From NCBI GenBank assembly GCA_004555425.1, contig SFID01000059.1, forward strand, positions 1 through 14,519: a stretch of 14,519 nt of DNA, in the 5' to 3' direction. This DNA comes from Bacteroidales bacterium (lineage in GTDB: Bacteria; Bacteroidota; Bacteroidia; Bacteroidales; Bacteroidaceae). Below the pieces are notes generated by a model. That model worked only from the letters and a program-made list of their open reading frames with translations, did not search any database and had not been told where the DNA came from. This document shows positions 14,309-14,519 of this stretch, one piece after another (the first letter of the stretch is position 1; each line of letters starts with the position of its first letter). The translations under genes and the position numbers were made by a program.

Positions 14309-14436
14309 CAACAATGAGCCGAATGCTTCGCCGAAACCAGTTACACCAGCCACCGCTGCGACCAAGAAAACGAAGCATTTGCCAGTTGCCTCGTAATATA
14401 ATACATCGCGAAACCTCATGTGTGCAAAACTCGTCT

Positions 14437-14470
14437 TTTAACATTTCGCAAACTGTTGCGATATGTTAAA
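14437..14470. promoter_or_regulatory. 34-bp dyad upstream of the last promoter, likely operator
   Basis: TTTAACATTTCGCAA (14437-14451) faces TTGCGATATGTTAAA (14456-14470) across ACTG; 14 of 15 positions pair. It ends 4 bp before the -33 box of the promoter at 14475-14506. No T-run follows, so a terminator for the upstream gene is less likely than a regulator-binding site. Confidence 0.6.
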
Positions 14471-14474
14471 TGGA

Positions 14475-14506
14475 TTTGCATTTCGCCGAAAAATGTATTA
14501 TCTTTG
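14475..14506 (+). promoter_or_regulatory. Strong Bacteroidetes-type promoter for a gene beyond the window
   Basis: TTTG (14475-14478) and TATCTTTG (14499-14506) are separated by 20 bp, the best match in the window to the -33 TTTG / -7 TAnnTTTG consensus. The spacer contains an 11-bp palindrome TTTCG-C-CGAAA (14481-14491). Transcription should start near 14511-14515, so the gene lies to the right of the window. Confidence 0.8.
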
Positions 14507-14519
14507 TACTAGCGAAGAG

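Noticed and set aside
13196..14419. Long minus-strand open frame (407 codons) opposite carboxynorspermidine synthase, and similar long frames opposite the permease (228-1046), lipoprotein (1645-2688), hydrolase (3240-3977), OmpH gene (4027-4674), ybbR (8704-9501) and nusB (10378-10869)
   Set aside because: Each lies antisense to a gene with clear family motifs. The translations are Val/Leu/His/Gly-rich shadows caused by codon bias and have no recognisable domain.
1..14519. An insertion sequence, prophage, toxin-antitoxin pair or defence system
   Set aside because: No transposase, integrase, nuclease-helicase or toxin-like gene was found. All protein genes are housekeeping or envelope types with similar codon use.

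Overview
The window reads as a chromosomal segment of a Bacteroidales bacterium, probably in or near Prevotellaceae; the genus cannot be fixed from sequence alone. The evidence is the set of families (a Bacteroidetes-type long NusB, DUF5606, a PUR-alpha/DUF3276 protein, an OmpH-like lipoprotein, carboxynorspermidine synthase), the absence of clear Shine-Dalgarno sequences, AT-rich stretches before start codons, and several matches to the Bacteroidetes -7 box TAnnTTTG (TATTTTTG, TACCTTTG, TATCTTTG). The content is mostly core and housekeeping genes. I see no transposase, phage, CRISPR, rRNA or tRNA gene.

Layout. Bases 1-99 are one arm of a palindromic intergenic repeat. Bases 240-3776 hold three + strand genes: an APC-type amino acid permease, an unrecognised lipoprotein and a secreted alpha/beta hydrolase. 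They are followed by a 53-codon coding-like stretch lying beyond the hydrolase stop, then by a strong bidirectional terminator. Bases 4048-4895 (-) hold an OmpH/Skp-like lipoprotein and a 69-residue membrane protein. Bases 4984-5189 are a complete copy of the palindromic repeat, whose edge supplies the last codons of a nitroreductase gene (5173-5919, -). Bases 5937-6074 are an array of five small hairpins. DUF5606 follows (6254-6694, -) with its own promoter and a terminator-like stem. Bases 6847-10884 (-) form a compact cluster read in the order nusB, yajC, ybbR, a 78-residue protein, coaE and a WaaP-like kinase, with a likely promoter at 10973-10980. A divergent spacer leads to the + strand PUR-fold protein and recA. 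A second hairpin array (12885-13015) separates recA from carboxynorspermidine synthase (13085-14308). The window ends in a very good promoter with two dyads for a gene that lies outside.

How the genes relate. The nusB-yajC-ybbR-coaE cluster joins transcription antitermination, the Sec accessory subunit YajC, YbbR (in other bacteria a regulator of diadenylate cyclase) and the last step of CoA synthesis. recA sits just behind a single-strand nucleic-acid-binding PUR protein. The other genes look like independent transcription units.

The most unusual content is between genes. There are two near-identical arrays of five hairpins, in which the stems change while staying paired and the spacers stay constant. 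There is also a MITE-like palindrome of about 190-205 bp present at least one and a half times, and a short AT-rich repeat at three places. I see no evidence of a new defence or metabolic system encoded in protein genes here.
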